NCBI RefSeq assembly: GCF_003185915.1
Contig: NZ_QHLZ01000006.1
Coordinates: 247,486 to 311,485 of the forward strand
Reading direction: 5' to 3'
Length of the DNA stretch: 64,000 nt
Origin: Arthrobacter psychrochitiniphilus
GTDB taxonomy: Bacteria > Actinomycetota > Actinomycetes > Actinomycetales > Micrococcaceae
Each line of letters starts with the position of its first letter. Position 1 is the stretch's first letter. Below, one piece after another: positions 8,944-19,390 of the stretch. A program made the position numbers and the translations under genes. The notes under the pieces are model-generated. The model was not told where the DNA came from. It was given only the letters and a program-made list of their open reading frames with translations, and ran no database searches.

Positions 8944-9413
8944 GCATCGAAATTAACAATGAATCAGGCGTGGAGGCACCCCAGGAAGAGCTCGTCAAGC
9001 TGATCCGTCACATCCTGACGGCCATGCATCTGCACCCGCAAACGGAAGTTTCGGTCATTTTGGCGGATATTGAAACCATGGAAAAGCTTCACGTGGAATG
9101 GATGGATGAGCCCGGCCCCACCGATGTGCTCTCCTTCCCCATGGATGAGCTGCGCCCCGGCACGGCTGCCGAGCCCACCGCACCAGGATTACTGGGAGAC
9201 ATTGTTCTTTGCCCCGTTGTGGCACAGGAGCAGGCGGTGAGTGCAGGGCACTCCATGGAGGAGGAACTATTGCTGCTCACCACACACGGCATGTTGCACC
9301 TGATGGGATACGATCACCGTGAACCGGAGGAAAAGGAAGAGATGTTTGGCATCCAGCGTGAATTGCTCTCCAGCTTCCTGGGCCGGGAAGCTCCGCGGGA
9401 GACCACGCAGTGA
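8940..9413 (+). CDS. ybeY: Endoribonuclease / rRNA maturation factor YbeY
   Basis: A 157-residue zinc metalloprotein with the YbeY signature HGMLHLMGYDH (three His ligands) at about residues 116-126, preceded by the family pattern MDEPGPTDVLSFPMDELRPG and LLGDIVLCPVVA. YbeY takes part in 16S rRNA 3'-end maturation and 70S quality control. The ATG overlaps the phoH stop (ATGA), and its own TGA overlaps the next GTG, so the whole operon is translationally coupled. Confidence 0.96.
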   Translation: MSIEINNESGVEAPQEELVKLIRHILTAMHLHPQTEVSVILADIETMEKLHVEWMDEPGPTDVLSFPMDELRPGTAAEPTAPGLLGDIVLCPVVAQEQAVSAGHSMEEELLLLTTHGMLHLMGYDHREPEEKEEMFGIQRELLSSFLGREAPRETTQ

Positions 9414-10768
9414 CGCTTGTTCTCTTGCCGGTCCTGGGGATTCTCTTCACGGCCATTGCCGCTTTTTTGACGGCCATTGAGTCAGCGTTAGGGTTCTTTC
9501 CCCGCCACGACTCGGAAAGCATTGCCTTGCACAGCCGTGGCGTATCCATGGATAAGGTCCTCGCTGAACCTCAAGCGCACTTGAATGCGCTGAAGTTTTG
9601 GCGGGTCTGGTTTGAAATGGCTGCCGCCGTAGCCGTGGCCCTTTTTCTGGTGCGGCTGCTGGACAACGAATGGCTCGCCGGGCTGATCGCCACCGTCATC
9701 ATGGCTTTTTTGGGGTTCATGATGGTGGGCGTGTCCCCGCGACGCCTGGGCCGCCTTCACGCGGCTGCTCTTGTAGGCCGAACGTCCTGGCTGGTGCACT
9801 TTCTACGGCGCGTTCTGGGCCCCATCCCGAAATGGCTGAACCGTCTGGGCGCCGCCCTCACCAAGGACGCGCCAGCTGCCGATGAAGGATTTGTCAGCGA
9901 AGAGGAATTCCGTGAATTCGTTGATCGCGCCAGTGAAGCGGACATGATTGAGGACAATGAGGCTGAACTCATCCACAGCGTGATTGACATGGGTGAAACC
10001 ATGGTTCGGGCCGTTATGGTTCCGCGCACTGACATCATGAGCATTGGCCAAGATTCCACACTGGAAGAAGCACTCGAGGCCTTTCTGTCTTCGGGGTACT
10101 CGCGCATTCCAGTAATTGGGGAAAGTACCGACCATATTCTGGGGATCCTGTACCTCAAAGACCTGGTGGCTACCCTGTACCGCAACAATGGTGCCCGGGG
10201 CAGGCCCAGCGTGGAGCAGCTAACACGAACTGTTCGTTATGTTCCCGAGTCCAAGCCGGTGGACGCCCTCCTCAAAGAACTCCAGCTGGAATCAACACAT
10301 GTGGCCATTGTGGTGGATGAGTATGGCGGAACGGCCGGTCTGGTGACACTCGAGGACCTCCTTGAGGAAATTGTTGGAGAAATTGAGGACGAATACGATT
10401 CCGTGTCCCCAGATGTGCAGACCCTTGCAGAAGGGTGCTTCCGGATTCGGGCCCGGTTGGCCGTTGACGAACTCGGTGAGCTTTTCGATAAGGACATGGA
10501 CGACGACGAGGTGGACACGGTGGGCGGCCTCCTTGCCAAGCACTTGGGGCGGATCCCCATGGTGGGGGACATTGTGGAGATCTCCGGGGTGATCTTGCAG
10601 GCTGAGCGCAAGGAACCCCAACGCAACAGAATTAGCCACATCATCGCCAGCCGTAATATTGCCAGCAGCCGGTCCGGGACGGACACTGGCATAAGAGATT
10701 CAAAATTAGCTAATGCGCCTTCGAATGAGGCGACCATTGATCAAAACACTAGGAGCAACCATGAGTAA
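9410..10768 (+). CDS. CorC/HlyC-family CNNM transporter (CBS-pair protein)
   Basis: A 452-residue membrane protein of the hemolysin C/CorC superfamily. Residues 1-135 form a shortened DUF21/CNNM-like transmembrane domain with an AIESALGFF motif at the end of the first helix; two CBS domains follow ([11 protein letters not shown] to about 310, ending [23 protein letters not shown]), then a CorC_HlyC transporter-associated domain ([38 protein letters not shown]). Members transport or regulate Mg2+ or Co2+. The GTG start overlaps the ybeY stop. The gene overlaps era by 8 nt. The transmembrane domain appears less conserved than the cytosolic half. Confidence 0.92.
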   Translation: MTLVLLPVLGILFTAIAAFLTAIESALGFFPRHDSESIALHSRGVSMDKVLAEPQAHLNALKFWRVWFEMAAAVAVALFLVRLLDNEWLAGLIATVIMAFLGFMMVGVSPRRLGRLHAAALVGRTSWLVHFLRRVLGPIPKWLNRLGAALTKDAPAADEGFVSEEEFREFVDRASEADMIEDNEAELIHSVIDMGETMVRAVMVPRTDIMSIGQDSTLEEALEAFLSSGYSRIPVIGESTDHILGILYLKDLVATLYRNNGARGRPSVEQLTRTVRYVPESKPVDALLKELQLESTHVAIVVDEYGGTAGLVTLEDLLEEIVGEIEDEYDSVSPDVQTLAEGCFRIRARLAVDELGELFDKDMDDDEVDTVGGLLAKHLGRIPMVGDIVEISGVILQAERKEPQRNRISHIIASRNIASSRSGTDTGIRDSKLANAPSNEATIDQNTRSNHE

Positions 10769-11726
10769 GTCGAACAAGAAGCTGGCCATGCCTGCTCCCA
10801 AGGCCGAGGGTTTCCGTGCAGGTTTCGCCGTCTTGGCCGGCCGGCCCAATGCAGGGAAATCAACACTGACCAACGCCCTTGTGGGACAAAAGGTAGCGAT
10901 CACCTCGGCCAAGCCGCAAACCACCCGGCACACCATTCGTGGGCTAGTGCACAGGGACACATTCCAGCTTGTTCTGGTGGACACCCCAGGGCTGCACCGC
11001 CCCCGAACACTCTTGGGTAAACGCCTCAACGATCTGGTGGCGGATACTCTGGCTGAAGTTGATGTTATTGGTTTCTGCTTGCCGGCCAATGAAAAAATTG
11101 GTCCCGGTGACAGGTTCATCGCCCAGCAATTGGCCAACGTAGGCAAAAAACCTGTCATTGCCATTGTCACCAAGACAGACACGGTGGACCGCCAAGCGGT
11201 CACAGACCAGCTCATAGCTGTTGACAAGCTGGGCCGGGATGTCTTCGGCGAGACTGGCTTTGCCGCCGTCGTACCTGTTTCCGCTGTGGAAGACTTCCAA
11301 GTTGAAACCTTGGCAGGGGTGTTCGCCAGCTACATGCCGGAGGGCCCTGCCTTGTATCCTGATGGGCACCTCACCGACGAGCCTGAGGCTGTCATGGTTG
11401 CAGAGTTGATTCGTGAGGCCGCGCTGGAGGGCGTTCGCGATGAACTGCCTCACTCCCTCGCCGTGGTGGTTGAGGAGATTATTCCCAGAGAAGGCCGCTC
11501 GGAGGATAACCCGTTGCTGGATGTGCGGGTCAATCTGTATGTGGAACGGCCCTCCCAAAAGGCCATCATTATCGGCAAGGGTGGGGCCAGGCTTCGCGAT
11601 GTAGGCACCACTGCGCGGAAAGGTATCGAGGCGCTACTGGGTACCAAAATCTACCTTGATTTGCATGTCAAGGTAGCCAAGGATTGGCAGCGCGATCCCA
11701 AACAGCTTGTTAAGCTGGGCTTTTAG
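10761..11726 (+). CDS. era: GTPase Era
   Basis: A 321-residue ribosome-assembly GTPase. G1 is GRPNAGKST at residues 27-35, G2 follows as TTRHTIRG, G3 is DTPGLH, G4 is TKTD, and the C-terminal KH domain contains the RNA-binding IIIGKGGARLRDVG. Era binds the 3' end of 16S rRNA during 30S maturation. ATG 10761 was chosen because AGGAG (10751-10755) precedes it by 5 nt; an in-frame ATG at 10713 lies deep in the preceding gene. It closes the phoH-ybeY-corC-era operon and is followed by a strong terminator. Confidence 0.97.
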   Translation: MSKSNKKLAMPAPKAEGFRAGFAVLAGRPNAGKSTLTNALVGQKVAITSAKPQTTRHTIRGLVHRDTFQLVLVDTPGLHRPRTLLGKRLNDLVADTLAEVDVIGFCLPANEKIGPGDRFIAQQLANVGKKPVIAIVTKTDTVDRQAVTDQLIAVDKLGRDVFGETGFAAVVPVSAVEDFQVETLAGVFASYMPEGPALYPDGHLTDEPEAVMVAELIREAALEGVRDELPHSLAVVVEEIIPREGRSEDNPLLDVRVNLYVERPSQKAIIIGKGGARLRDVGTTARKGIEALLGTKIYLDLHVKVAKDWQRDPKQLVKLGF

Positions 11727-11745
11727 CGAATAATTCAGCAGGAAG

Positions 11746-11778
11746 GCGGCGGCCTGCCGGGCCGCCGCTTGATGTTTT
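11746..11778 (+). terminator. Rho-independent terminator after era
   Basis: GCGGCGGCC (11746-11754), a 5-nt loop and GGCCGCCGC (11760-11768) form a perfect 9-bp GC stem, followed within a few bases by TTTTTC (11774-11779). This is one of the few terminators here with a real U-tract. Confidence 0.85.
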
Positions 11779-11832
11779 TCTGTTCAATTTTGGGCGAACG
11801 TGTGGCTTGTGGGATGTTCCCAGCCTTCGCCG

Positions 11833-11852
11833 ATAAACTCTTGAGAGTTTAT
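11833..11852. promoter_or_regulatory. Perfect palindrome in the promoter of the LCP gene
   Basis: ATAAACTCT (11833-11841), TG, AGAGTTTAT (11844-11852) forms 9-bp perfect arms. It lies 10 nt before the ribosome site of the next gene and is AT-rich, so it probably overlaps the promoter; TTATAT (11849-11854) could be a -10. It could be an operator for an unknown regulator. Its position suits repression by occlusion. Confidence 0.45.
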
Positions 11853-11874
11853 ATCCATAGTGAAAGGTTTGTTC

Positions 11875-13449
11875 ATGGGGCGTCGCCGTGCCGAAACGGG
11901 GGCAGTGAAAGCTGCCAGCACCCCACCTAGGGGACCTGAGAGTACCTTGGAGCCGGCCGGCAGGCACTACAAGCCCCATCGCAGAGCCCCACTCTGGTTG
12001 CGAATCACGGCTCTTGCTGTGTGCTCAGTCCTTGTTATTGGGTTAGGCACTGCCGGGCTGCTTTTCTACAAGCTGCAAAGCAATGTCACAACAGCGCCGC
12101 TTGACGGGCGCGTACCCAACGCCTCCGGTTCGGGCAAGTCCGTGGAAGACACGGGCTCCTTGCAGATCCTGATTCTTGGAACCGATACACGCGCTGGCAA
12201 GAACAGTGAGTACGGTACCGCGGAAGATTCTGCCGGTCAGGGCCAATCGGATGTGATGCTCCTGATGGATATCTCGGCAGATAACAGCCGGGTCTCCGTG
12301 ACCAGTTTTCCCCGCGACCTCATGGTGCCCATCCCTGATTGCGTGTCCGTGGCGACCGGTGAAACCGTTCCAGGGGCACTTCTGGGACAGCTCAACGGAG
12401 CGCTTGCGGCAGGGCCCGGCTGCACTGTAGCGGCCATCAATGACATCACCGGATTGACCATTGACCATTTCATGCTGGCTGACTTCACAGCCGTCAAGGA
12501 ACTTTCCAAGGCCTTGGGTGGTGTTGAAGTGTGTGTTGACCACGCCATGTATGACGTCAACGGCTCGTTCCTGAAACTACCCAAGGGTAAAAGCCTGGTA
12601 GAAGGGGAACAGGCGCTTGCTTTCCTGCGCACCAGGCACGCCTTTGGTGATTCCGGTGATCTGGACAGGATCAAGGCCCAGCAGTATTTCCTTGGCTCCA
12701 TGGTGCGCAAGGTCAAGAGTGAAGGGACGTTGACCAACCTGCCCAAGCTCTACACCTTGGCTGACGTGGTCACCAAAAACCTCACCATTGATGAGAACCT
12801 GGCCAATGTTCCAGCCATGATCGGTGTAGCTACACGCTTGGCCAAGATTGATCTGAGCAAGGTCTCCTTTGTCACGGTCCCCAACGAACCATATTCTGCA
12901 GATATCAACAGGGTTCAGTTGAAGGAGCCTCAGGCCAGCCAATTCTTCGCAGCCCTGCGCCAGGACGCGGATCTCTCCGGAGCCCCCTCCCCGAGCCCCC
13001 CGGCCGCGGCTCCTTCTGGCGTCGCGTCAAGCAAAGCCCCTGAAACGCAGGCGCCCTCAGCACCGCCCTATGACAAGTCACTGCAGCCCATCAGCGTGGT
13101 CAACGCAACCGCCATTGTTGGCCGTTCCCTGGAATTGGTCCAGGAACTGGCGGCCGCTGGTTTCCAAAGTGCTTGGCAGGCAGGGGATGTTCCCGTACAG
13201 AGCAAAACCCAGCTTCTCTACGGGGCGGACATGGCTGACGTGGCGGCTGATGTGGCCGCACTCTTCAAGCTTCCCGCAAGTGCCGTGAAATCTGATCCAA
13301 CCGTGACGGGCATCAGCCTCGTGGTGGGGGCTGATTGGGCCTCCGGCAAGGAATTCGGCAAGATCGTTCTGCCAGATGACATTGTCTCCAGCACCGCCGA
13401 GCAAAGCGGTGAGTGCATGAAGGTCAACCCGCTGTACTACACCTACTAG
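11875..13449 (+). CDS. LytR-CpsA-Psr (LCP) family cell-wall ligase with LytR_C domain
   Basis: A 524-residue membrane-anchored protein. A short basic cytoplasmic tail is followed by one transmembrane helix (about residues 43-65), the LCP catalytic domain (ILILGTDTR, QSDVMLLMDIS, VTSFPRDLMVPIP, and FLRTRHAFGDSGDLDRIKAQQ with the arginines that bind the polyprenyl pyrophosphate), a Ser/Pro/Ala-rich linker, and a C-terminal LytR_C domain. LCP enzymes attach wall polymers such as teichoic acids or arabinogalactan to peptidoglycan. ATG 11875 has AAAGG 7 nt upstream (11863-11867); the in-frame GTG at 11860 is an alternative. It is monocistronic. Confidence 0.93.
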   Translation: MGRRRAETGAVKAASTPPRGPESTLEPAGRHYKPHRRAPLWLRITALAVCSVLVIGLGTAGLLFYKLQSNVTTAPLDGRVPNASGSGKSVEDTGSLQILILGTDTRAGKNSEYGTAEDSAGQGQSDVMLLMDISADNSRVSVTSFPRDLMVPIPDCVSVATGETVPGALLGQLNGALAAGPGCTVAAINDITGLTIDHFMLADFTAVKELSKALGGVEVCVDHAMYDVNGSFLKLPKGKSLVEGEQALAFLRTRHAFGDSGDLDRIKAQQYFLGSMVRKVKSEGTLTNLPKLYTLADVVTKNLTIDENLANVPAMIGVATRLAKIDLSKVSFVTVPNEPYSADINRVQLKEPQASQFFAALRQDADLSGAPSPSPPAAAPSGVASSKAPETQAPSAPPYDKSLQPISVVNATAIVGRSLELVQELAAAGFQSAWQAGDVPVQSKTQLLYGADMADVAADVAALFKLPASAVKSDPTVTGISLVVGADWASGKEFGKIVLPDDIVSSTAEQSGECMKVNPLYYTY

Positions 13450-13465
13450 CTCGCCACGGGCTAGA

Positions 13466-13524
13466 ACACACAAGGGGGCGCGGTGGTGAAAGGAATCCTT
13501 TCACCACCGCGCCCCCTTGTGTGT
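13466..13524. terminator. Bidirectional terminator, 29-nt perfect arms
   Basis: The arms 13466-13494 and 13496-13524 are perfectly complementary around one central base, giving a very long hairpin (core GGGGGCGCGGTGGTGAAAGG). It sits between the convergent LCP and M13 peptidase genes and can serve both strands. There is no U-tract on either side. Confidence 0.85.
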
Positions 13525-13560
13525 GAGGTGCTTAGTGGCTGCCTCTGAGGTACCGTCTGT

Positions 13561-15627
13561 CTACCAGATGCTGACGCGTTGCTCCGGTGCCAGCCACAGT
13601 TGGTCGCCCGGTACGGTGCCGAAGGCCTCATGGAAGGCATCGAGGTTGCTGACCACCGCATTGCAGCGTAGTTCCGCGGGGGAGTGCGGGTCTATTGTGA
13701 GGCGTCGGACAGCTTCCTCGTATCGGATCTTGGTGCGCCAGCATTCGGCCCAAGAGTAGAAGAAGCGCTGGGCACCCGTGAGAGAATCAATGACAGCTGA
13801 GCTGGAATCCTTCAAGCTGAGCTGGTAGGCCTTGAAACCGATGGCTAATCCTCCGAGGTCGCCGATGTTTTCACCGAGGGTCAGTTCACCATTGACGAAC
13901 TCGTCGGGGGCGGCCATGGGGGACAGTACGTTGTACTGTTGCACCAATCTCTTGGTGAGAGCCTCAAAAGCGCTTCTGTCCGCGTCAGTCCACCAGTTCC
14001 GCAGTGCCCCGGAACCGTCAAATTGTGAACCCTGGTCATCGAAACCATGGCCAATCTCGTGCCCGATGACGGCGCCAATCCCACCGTAGTTAGCGGCGTC
14101 GTCAGCTTCTACATCGAAGAAGGGTGGCTGCAAGATTGCGGCCGGGAACACCACCTCGTTCATGGTGGGGTTGTAGTAGGCATTGACTGTCTGGGGTGTC
14201 ATGAACCATTCATCATGGTCAATGGGGGCACCAATCTTTGCCAGCTGCCGCGCCAGCTCGAAGGCGTTACTGCGCTCAATGTTGCCCAGCAGGTCCCCTT
14301 CTCTAATCTCCAGGGCGGAGTAGTCACGCCACTTGGCGGGGTAGCCGATCTTGGGAGTGAAGGCCGCCAATTTTTCGAGGGCCTTTTCTTTTGTTTCGCT
14401 GCTCATCCAGGCAAGCTCGGCAATGCTGCTGCGGTAGGCCTCGATGAGGTTAGCTACTAGGGCTTCCATACGAGTTTTGTGTGATTCAGGGAAGTGTTTG
14501 GCTACGTAGAGTTGGCCCACCGCCTCACCTAGGGATCCTTCAACAAGGGCCACGGCTCGCTTCCATCGGTCTCTGATGGCAGGGGTCCCGCTGAGGGTTG
14601 TGCCGTAGAAAGCGAAGTTACTATCAACAAATTCCTTTGACAGGTAGCCTGCCAGGCTGGAGATGGTGCGCATGGCCAGCCATGCCTGCCAATCGGCCAG
14701 GCGGCCCTCCACCAGCAGGGCTTGTTGCCCGCTAAAGAAATCAGGCGTGGCCACCACCACTTCAGCGCTTTGCTCCTGCGTCACACCCAGAGATTCGAGC
14801 CAGGTAGCTAGTGCAGGCAAAAGCGCAACGGCTTCACTGTGATTCATCAGGTTGTAGGTTTTCTGTGGATCGCGCAAGGACACCTTGTCCAAGTGTGTTG
14901 CGGCAATCTCCGTCTCCAGGGCCATGATGCGCGGCGCCTTGACGGCGGCGTCGGCTATGCCCGCCAATTCCAGCATGGTCTGGATATGTCCAACATAGGC
15001 GGTGCGAATGGCCTCAAATTTTTCATCCCGGTAGTAGGACTCATCCGGGAGCCCTAGGCCAGATTGGAAAAGGTGCAGCAGGGCGCGGTCTGGATTTCCG
15101 GCGTCGTTGTTGACATAGGCACCGAACAAGGTGCTGCCACCGGTACGGTCCAGATCGCCCATGAGCCGGACCAGGGCCTCCATGCTGCCTACCTGCTCAA
15201 TGCTGCGGAGCTTTGCAACGAGGGGAGCGGCCCCGGCTGCTTCAATGGCGGCCTCATCCATGAAGGTTCCATACAAGGCACCAATTTTTGCGGACAGTGC
15301 CGCGTTGGCGGAGTCGGTGGGGTCCGCCTGCGCGCCTGCCTGCTCAATGATGGCCTTGACGGCATCTTCGGATTCGTCGCGCAAGGTGATGAAAGATCCG
15401 GTGACTGCCCGGTCCTCCGGGATCACCTCAGCGTCCAACCACGTGCCATTGACATGGCGGAATAGATCATCCTGGGGCCTTGTGCCCGGGTCAAGATGGC
15501 TGAAATTGATGCCGGCGTGGGTCAAAGAAATCGTTTCCCCTTCATGGGTTACCGCCTTCAAGCGTTGCTGGCTTGCAGGCGTGGTGCGCTCACAGGTGTG
15601 TGCTTTTTGGAAGGTGGGCGAACCCAC
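13561..15627 (-). CDS. M13 family (neprilysin-like) metallopeptidase
   Basis: A 688-residue zinc endopeptidase of family M13 (PepO-like). The zinc site HEIGHGFDDQG and the downstream Glu in ENIGDLGGL are present, as is the substrate-binding NAYYNPTMNEVVFPAAILQPPFF. The C-terminal WLAPEQRVSIW ends with the family's usual Trp. The N terminus (ISLTHAGINFSHLDPGTRPQDDLFRHVNGTWL) matches cytosolic actinobacterial members; no signal peptide is seen. GTG 15627 is assigned because a -10-like TAGGAT lies upstream on the same strand, but the first 25 residues are unusual and a TTG further in is possible. Likely an intracellular oligopeptidase. Confidence 0.92.
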   Translation of the reverse strand: MGSPTFQKAHTCERTTPASQQRLKAVTHEGETISLTHAGINFSHLDPGTRPQDDLFRHVNGTWLDAEVIPEDRAVTGSFITLRDESEDAVKAIIEQAGAQADPTDSANAALSAKIGALYGTFMDEAAIEAAGAAPLVAKLRSIEQVGSMEALVRLMGDLDRTGGSTLFGAYVNNDAGNPDRALLHLFQSGLGLPDESYYRDEKFEAIRTAYVGHIQTMLELAGIADAAVKAPRIMALETEIAATHLDKVSLRDPQKTYNLMNHSEAVALLPALATWLESLGVTQEQSAEVVVATPDFFSGQQALLVEGRLADWQAWLAMRTISSLAGYLSKEFVDSNFAFYGTTLSGTPAIRDRWKRAVALVEGSLGEAVGQLYVAKHFPESHKTRMEALVANLIEAYRSSIAELAWMSSETKEKALEKLAAFTPKIGYPAKWRDYSALEIREGDLLGNIERSNAFELARQLAKIGAPIDHDEWFMTPQTVNAYYNPTMNEVVFPAAILQPPFFDVEADDAANYGGIGAVIGHEIGHGFDDQGSQFDGSGALRNWWTDADRSAFEALTKRLVQQYNVLSPMAAPDEFVNGELTLGENIGDLGGLAIGFKAYQLSLKDSSSAVIDSLTGAQRFFYSWAECWRTKIRYEEAVRRLTIDPHSPAELRCNAVVSNLDAFHEAFGTVPGDQLWLAPEQRVSIW

Positions 15628-15676
15628 AAAGTGAGTTCGTTCACCACCATCCTACGTGCCGTGTTAGGGTAAAAAT

Positions 15677-15721
15677 GTGCGCACTGGAATGCTTCTTCTT
15701 AGCTGCCGCGGCGAGGCCTAG
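15677..15721 (+). CDS. leuA leader peptide (leucine-rich uORF), probably leaderless
   Basis: A 14-codon reading frame from GTG 15677 reads MRTGMLLLSCRGEA and ends at TAG 15719-15721; the inner ATG at 15689 gives the minimal MLLLSCRGEA. Three consecutive Leu codons upstream of 2-isopropylmalate synthase are the hallmark of leucine-dependent leader-peptide control. The GTG sits 6 nt after TAGGGT (15665-15670), a good -10, so the transcript may start at the GTG itself. The leader stop is 103 nt before the leuA start. Confidence 0.72.
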   Translation: MRTGMLLLSCRGEA

Positions 15722-17567
<1,846 letters not shown>

Positions 17568-17580
17568 TCACCAAACAGTG

Positions 17581-17619
17581 CACCCCGGTAGCTGCCACCT
17601 CTTGGCAGCTACCGGGGTG
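17581..17619 (+). terminator. Terminator after leuA
   Basis: CACCCCGGTAGCTGCCA (17581-17597), loop CCTCT and TGGCAGCTACCGGGGTG (17603-17619) form a perfect 17-bp stem, followed by ACTTGTTT. It separates leuA from recO. Confidence 0.9.
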
Positions 17620-17691
17620 ACTTGTTTGCCGGGCTTGTTTGGCGGATCCATTGCTCGGCGCGGGTTGCTCCGCGGCGGGAGGCAAAGATGG

Positions 17692-17697
17692 GATAAT
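17692..17697 (+). promoter_or_regulatory. -10 element for a leaderless recO transcript
   Basis: GATAAT lies exactly 6 nt before the recO GTG, and there is no ribosome-binding site between them. Transcription would start at or next to the start codon. Confidence 0.6.
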
Positions 17698-17703
17698 GGG
17701 TCA

Positions 17704-18456
17704 GTGTCCAATCAATCTTTTGCCGCCCGCACCTATCGGGATGATGCTGTGATTCTGCGCACGCACAAACTGGGTGAAGCAGATAGAATTATCACGCTCC
17801 TGACACACCATCATGGGCAGCTGCGTGCCGTAGCCAAGGGGGTGCGGCGCACCAGCAGTAAATTTGGCGCCCGGCTGGAACCGTTCATGGTGGCTGATCT
17901 TCAGCTGGTCAAGGGACGTTCCTTGGACATCATCACCCAGGCAGTGGCGAAGGCAAGCTACGGCGATGCGATTGCCGCCAATTATGACAGATACGTGGTG
18001 GCGGCGGCCATGGCGGAAACGGCGGAGCGGCTCACCGATGTTGATGGCGAAACCTCAACAGCGCACTACCTGCTGCTGGTGGGGGCCCTGGCCGCGCTCA
18101 GCCGAGGCGCCCATGCGCCCGAGCTGATCCTTGACTCCTACCTCCTAAGAGCCGTCTCGATCGCAGGCTGGGCGCCGAGCTTCTCAGCCTGCGCCCGCTG
18201 CGGTGAGCCGGGCCCTCATGGCGCCTTCAATGCATCCTTGGGTGGGGCCGTGTGTCATGACTGCAGGCCGCCGGGTTCCCCCGCCCCTGCTCCGGAAACT
18301 ATGGTGCTTCTGGGGCAGCTATTGAGCGGAAACTGGGCCGGGGCACAGGGCTCCTTGGCCCTTCATCGTCGCGAGGCGGCGGGTCTTGTGGCCGGTTATG
18401 TGCAATGGCATTTGGAACGCACTGTGCGTTCCCTGAAACTTGTGGAGCGTGTTTAG
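17704..18456 (+). CDS. recO: DNA repair protein RecO
   Basis: A 250-residue RecO with the N-terminal OB fold ([24 protein letters not shown], then [24 protein letters not shown]) and a zinc-binding C-terminal part with cysteines in [14 protein letters not shown] and VCHDC. RecO loads RecA on SSB-coated DNA in the RecFOR pathway. GTG 17704 gives the conserved N terminus and lies 6 nt after a -10, so the mRNA is probably leaderless. uppS begins 3 nt after the stop; the recO-uppS pairing is common in actinobacteria. Confidence 0.94.
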   Translation: MSNQSFAARTYRDDAVILRTHKLGEADRIITLLTHHHGQLRAVAKGVRRTSSKFGARLEPFMVADLQLVKGRSLDIITQAVAKASYGDAIAANYDRYVVAAAMAETAERLTDVDGETSTAHYLLLVGALAALSRGAHAPELILDSYLLRAVSIAGWAPSFSACARCGEPGPHGAFNASLGGAVCHDCRPPGSPAPAPETMVLLGQLLSGNWAGAQGSLALHRREAAGLVAGYVQWHLERTVRSLKLVERV

Positions 18457-18459
18457 AGT

Positions 18460-19302
18460 ATGGCAATGCAGCGCAGTGGAAACAAAGGCGGCAAGGCAAA
18501 AAGCAGCCGGAGCGCGGCTAAGCTTCCGGTAGTGGCGCCTTGGCCGCACACCTCAGGGGAGAGTGCCCCTGCCATTGCCCAAGAACTCATCCCCGAGCAC
18601 GTTGCCATTGTCATGGATGGCAACGGACGCTGGGCCAACCAGCGCGGCCTGCCCCGGGTGGAAGGGCACAAAGCGGGGGAGCCGGCGCTGCTGGACGTCA
18701 TGGCCGGGGCTATTGAAATGGGCATAAAATATGTCAGTGTCTATGCCTTCTCGACGGAAAACTGGAAGCGCTCGCCCGAAGAAATCCGCTTTCTGATGGG
18801 ATTTAACAAGGACGTATTAAGACGCCAACGGGATCAACTCGACGCGTGGGGTGTGCGCATTCGATGGTCAGGACGGCGGCCCAAGTTGTGGGGCTCTGTC
18901 ATCAAGGAGCTTGAGGCCGCCCAGGAGCACACCAAGGACAACGATGTGATTACGTTGACCATGTGTGTTAATTACGGGGGCCGGGCGGAAATTGCAGACG
19001 CCGTGGCGGCCTTGGCCGCGGATGTGGCGGCGGGGCGGCTGAGCCCCAAACAGGTCAATGAAAAAACCATCCAGAAGTACATGTACCTGCCCGATGTCCC
19101 TGATGTGGACTTATTCCTGAGGTCCAGCGGAGAGCAGCGGCTCTCAAATTTCCTGCTGTGGCAATCAGCGTATGCGGAGTTTGTTTTCATGAACACCATG
19201 TGGCCGGATGTGGACCGGCGGACCCTGTGGGCTGCTGTGGATGAATACGCCCGCCGGGACCGGCGCTATGGTGGCGCCGTGGATGCAGCTGCCCACGGCT
19301 AG
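18460..19302 (+). CDS. uppS: Isoprenyl transferase (undecaprenyl diphosphate synthase type)
   Basis: A 280-residue cis-prenyltransferase. It carries [13 protein letters not shown] with the catalytic Asp (about residue 53), [14 protein letters not shown], and the C-terminal [24 protein letters not shown], the region that binds the diphosphate through Arg residues. Condensing isopentenyl diphosphate onto an allylic primer yields the lipid carrier for cell-wall synthesis. A Ser/Lys-rich extension of about 40 residues precedes the conserved core. It is co-transcribed with recO (3-nt gap). Chain length cannot be told from sequence; actinobacteria often have two homologues. Confidence 0.94.
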   Translation: MAMQRSGNKGGKAKSSRSAAKLPVVAPWPHTSGESAPAIAQELIPEHVAIVMDGNGRWANQRGLPRVEGHKAGEPALLDVMAGAIEMGIKYVSVYAFSTENWKRSPEEIRFLMGFNKDVLRRQRDQLDAWGVRIRWSGRRPKLWGSVIKELEAAQEHTKDNDVITLTMCVNYGGRAEIADAVAALAADVAAGRLSPKQVNEKTIQKYMYLPDVPDVDLFLRSSGEQRLSNFLLWQSAYAEFVFMNTMWPDVDRRTLWAAVDEYARRDRRYGGAVDAAAHG

Positions 19303-19334
19303 TGGCCTCCACGTAAGGACTACGGGACCTTCTG

Positions 19335-19390
19335 AGGGCACTGAAAATACAGGCTCCCTAGAAGGAATCATGCCTAATCATCAGTGCCCT
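19335..19390. terminator. Possible convergent terminator after uppS
   Basis: AGGGCACTGA (19335-19344) and TCAGTGCCCT (19381-19390) are perfect 10-bp arms around a 36-nt loop. The right arm lies in the last codons of the convergent hydrolase gene. The long loop makes it weaker than other hairpins here. Confidence 0.4.
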
